8,047 nucleotides of DNA from CAZFHZ01 sp964519015. GTDB taxonomy: Bacteria; Blakebacterota; Blakebacteria; Blakebacterales; CAYUVJ01. Positions 6,591-8,047 of this stretch are shown piece by piece. The position numbers and the translations under genes were made by a program. Under the pieces are notes generated by a model. That model did no database searches. It worked only from the letters and a program-made list of their open reading frames with translations, and was not told where the DNA came from. The stretch spans positions 1 through 8,047 of the forward strand of contig CAZFHZ010000144.1 of assembly GCA_964519015.1 (NCBI GenBank), read 5' to 3'. The stretch's first letter is position 1; the number at the start of each line of letters is the position of its first letter.

Positions 6591-7412
6591 TCAGAATGCC
6601 GGCACCCGTTCGAGCGGCAGGATGAGGCAGCTCGGGCCGCCTCCACCGGTGCGGAACTCGGAGAGGTCGAGGTGGTGCACCACCACTCCCGCCCCTTCCA
6701 GGGCGGCGATCGTGGGGCCCGATTCCGAGGCGTCCGCGATCACCTCGTCGGGCCCCAGGCAGATCACGTTGGCACAGGAGGGGGCGTACCAATCGATTTC
6801 GACCACATCGAAGCCGTCGAAGTAGCCGTCGGGAAAGAGCCCCCGGCAGCAGAGCAGGCGCCGGGGACCGAGCGCGCTCATCAGGCCGCCGATGTGCAGG
6901 TACCGGTCCCCCACCGGGGCCACCCGGACCTCGTATCCCTGCCGGCGCAACTGGGCGGTGATCTGTCGCACCCCCGAGTCGTTGGTGCGGGTGGAGTGTC
7001 CCACGAAGGCGATCCCCCCCATCAGGACCACATCCCCCCCCTCAACCGTGCCGGGGGTGACGATCTCGCCGATCCGGGGGGCTTCGAGCTCTTCGAGCCG
7101 CTGCGACATCCAGACCGCCTCCCCCCGGCGGGTCTCCAGTCCCATGCGCAGGTGGAGGTGCCCCATCGGGGTGACCAGGGCGCTGTCCCGGGTGAAGACG
7201 GCGTTGGGCAGACCGGCCGGTTCGGGAAGGACCTCCACCTCCGTCCCGTGGCGACGGAGCAGTCCGCAGAGCGCTTCATGCTGGCGCCGGGAGCGCTCCA
7301 GGTCGGGCACCCCGAGCATGCCGTGGGTGGCCGGGTCGGTCACGCCCGCGTAGGCCTCGCCGGGGGCAGAGACCACCACTCGGGTGAGGGTCTCCCCTTC
7401 GCTCCTGAGCAT
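6591..7412 (-). CDS. Dimethylarginine dimethylaminohydrolase-like protein (guanidino-modifying superfamily)
   Basis: This 273-residue protein has the order of motifs seen in DDAH/arginine-deiminase-type enzymes: LPNAVFTRDSALV (68-80), TVEGGDVVLMGG (122-133), GHSTRTN (138-144), YLHIGG (171-176) and a C-terminal GGGGPSCLILPL (256-267). Likely catalytic residues are C262, H173 and an acidic residue in EGGD (E124 or D127). Family chemistry is hydrolysis of the guanidino group of methylated arginine to citrulline plus dimethylamine, through a Cys-thiouronium intermediate; cytoplasmic, with no signal peptide. The length fits DDAH (about 254-285 residues). The ATG follows AGGAGAG by 6 bases and the gene lies 13 bases after the thioredoxin-fold gene, so the two are co-transcribed. 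The exact substrate cannot be fixed from sequence; another guanidino compound is possible. Confidence 0.88.
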   Translation of the reverse strand: MLRSEGETLTRVVVSAPGEAYAGVTDPATHGMLGVPDLERSRRQHEALCGLLRRHGTEVEVLPEPAGLPNAVFTRDSALVTPMGHLHLRMGLETRRGEAVWMSQRLEELEAPRIGEIVTPGTVEGGDVVLMGGIAFVGHSTRTNDSGVRQITAQLRRQGYEVRVAPVGDRYLHIGGLMSALGPRRLLCCRGLFPDGYFDGFDVVEIDWYAPSCANVICLGPDEVIADASESGPTIAALEGAGVVVHHLDLSEFRTGGGGPSCLILPLERVPAF

Positions 7413-7425
7413 GCCGGGCTCTCCT
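7413..7425 (-). promoter_or_regulatory. Ribosome-binding site of the DDAH-like gene
   Basis: The 13 bases between the TAG stop of the upstream gene and the ATG consist of AGGAGAG (7425-7419) and a 6-base spacer. There is no room for a promoter, so the DDAH-like gene depends on transcription from the upstream gene. Confidence 0.7.
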
Positions 7426-8047
7426 CTATCGGGGTGGGATCCGTCGCCCCCGACCCGCTCCCGGGGGGGGTGCGGGCTCGTTCTCGGGGGGTGCCTCGCC
7501 GCGCGCCTTCATCTCCTCATGCATGGCCCGCAGGTCGGCCATCAGGGCGGCCCGCTCCTCTTCGGTGATCGTCTTGGCCCGTTTGGCCAGCAGCCCCTCG
7601 AAGGCGGCCACTTCCTCGTCGGTCCAGGGGAAGCCCACGTTCTGCTTCTCCGGCATGAGGAAGGCGTCCCCGAGCACCCTTCCCCCGGCGCTGGTGATCG
7701 CGAACCAGGGGAGTCCGAGCCGGCGCACGACCCGGCCGCCGCCGGTCATCATCTGCATCCAGACCTGGCCACCGTTGGCGCTGCGTCCGACGTCCACCCG
7801 CACGGTCACGAAGGTCCGGTCCCAGACGGGGGCCACGGCCGGCCGTTCGAGCCAGTCGGCCAGGTGCTCGCACCAATCGCAGAGCGGTTCGGTGAAGTAG
7901 ATGAAGAGGAGCCGCTTGGTGCGGTCGGCCTGCTTCCGGGCGTCCTTGATGGCCGCCTCCACGTCCGGCCAGGGGGCCTGATGGTCGAGCAGGAAGGAGA
8001 AGACCTGACGCCGGTCGGTATCGAGTCGGTCGATCCCTTCATCGGTC
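7426..8047 (-). CDS. Thioredoxin-fold protein with CDWC motif (5' end beyond window)
   Basis: The frame is open from the right edge (first whole codon at 8046) to TAG at 7428-7426, giving 206 visible residues. A thioredoxin-like domain begins near APWPDVEAAIKDA and shows the strand LLFIYFTEP, then C56-D-W-C59 (codons 7881-7879 and 7872-7870), a long helix, FVTVRVDV, and the cis-Pro region LGLPWFAITSAGGRVLG. It ends in a charged helix and a Pro/Gly/Arg-rich tail (APPPGAGRGRR). The in-frame GTG at 7962 would start inside the first helix of the fold and lacks a Shine-Dalgarno, so the true start is probably beyond the edge. The CxxC makes disulfide exchange plausible, resembling thioredoxin_7/DUF255-type proteins with W before the second Cys. 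Compartment is unknown because the N-terminus is missing. It is the upstream partner of the DDAH-like gene. Confidence 0.8.
   Translation of the reverse strand, partial: TDEGIDRLDTDRRQVFSFLLDHQAPWPDVEAAIKDARKQADRTKRLLFIYFTEPLCDWCEHLADWLERPAVAPVWDRTFVTVRVDVGRSANGGQVWMQMMTGGGRVVRRLGLPWFAITSAGGRVLGDAFLMPEKQNVGFPWTDEEVAAFEGLLAKRAKTITEEERAALMADLRAMHEEMKARGEAPPENEPAPPPGAGRGRRIPPR

Noticed and set aside
4130..6625. Plus-strand ORF of 831 codons opposite the VWA gene and the intergenic region
   Set aside because: Low-complexity His/Gly/Gln/Arg-rich translation with no domain, fully antisense to a gene with clear VWA and membrane features. Treated as a composition artefact.
6431..6646. Small minus-strand ORF (71 codons) in the intergenic region
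   Set aside because: It starts inside the DDAH-like coding region in another frame and has no Shine-Dalgarno or recognisable features.
7463..7470. Run of eight G near the end of the thioredoxin-fold gene as a phase-variation tract
   Set aside because: It lies in the Pro/Gly-rich tail after the folded domain, so slippage would change only the last residues; more likely a by-product of Pro codons in GC-rich DNA.
6501..7568. Plus-strand ORF (355 codons) starting shortly after TATAAT and covering the DDAH-like gene in antisense
   Set aside because: The position after the TATAAT is tempting, but the translation has no recognisable motif and no clear Shine-Dalgarno, and the opposite strand is a well-supported enzyme. 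An antisense RNA remains possible, a protein is not supported.

Overview
The window is GC-rich (about 70% by eye, not computed). All genes I can support lie on the minus strand, so the biological reading order runs from high to low coordinates. The gene content is a von Willebrand factor A (VWA) membrane protein, a caspase-like C13 relative, a TPR/metallopeptidase protein and a DUF4159 protein. Together with the GC content and ribosome-binding sites rich in AGGAGG, this fits a Gram-negative bacterium of the Gemmatimonadota/Acidobacteriota kind. That placement is an inference from locus type; no marker gene is present.

Layout from right to left. (1) 8047-7426: the C-terminal part of a thioredoxin-fold protein with a CDWC motif; its start lies outside the window. 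(2) 7412-6591: a dimethylarginine dimethylaminohydrolase (DDAH)-like guanidino-group hydrolase, 13 bases downstream and in the same operon. (3) 6590-6281: the only real intergenic stretch (310 bases). It holds a possible terminator hairpin for the first operon, a perfect TATAAT, a spaced 9-bp inverted repeat and a perfect 16-bp palindrome. (4) 6280-1: a tightly packed four-gene operon. It encodes a VWA/glutamine-amidotransferase-like membrane protein, a caspase/C13-like protein with Ser at the Cys position and a canonical EF-hand loop, an exported TPR protein with an embedded HELTH gluzincin metallopeptidase domain, and a DUF4159 protein that runs off the left edge.

The three junctions inside the second operon are all 4-base start/stop overlaps (ATGA, ATGA, TTGA), each preceded by a strong Shine-Dalgarno sequence. 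This points to translational coupling and co-production of the four proteins. Three look exported (N-terminal signal sequences) and the fourth is anchored by two or three membrane segments, so the products probably meet at the cytoplasmic membrane/periplasm. The operon combines an apparently intact MIDAS metal site, a Ca-binding EF-hand loop and a zinc-peptidase site with two enzyme-like folds that have lost the usual nucleophile cysteine. I read it as an uncharacterised envelope complex related to the MoxR/Bat (DUF58-VWA-TPR) loci; its actual function is unknown.
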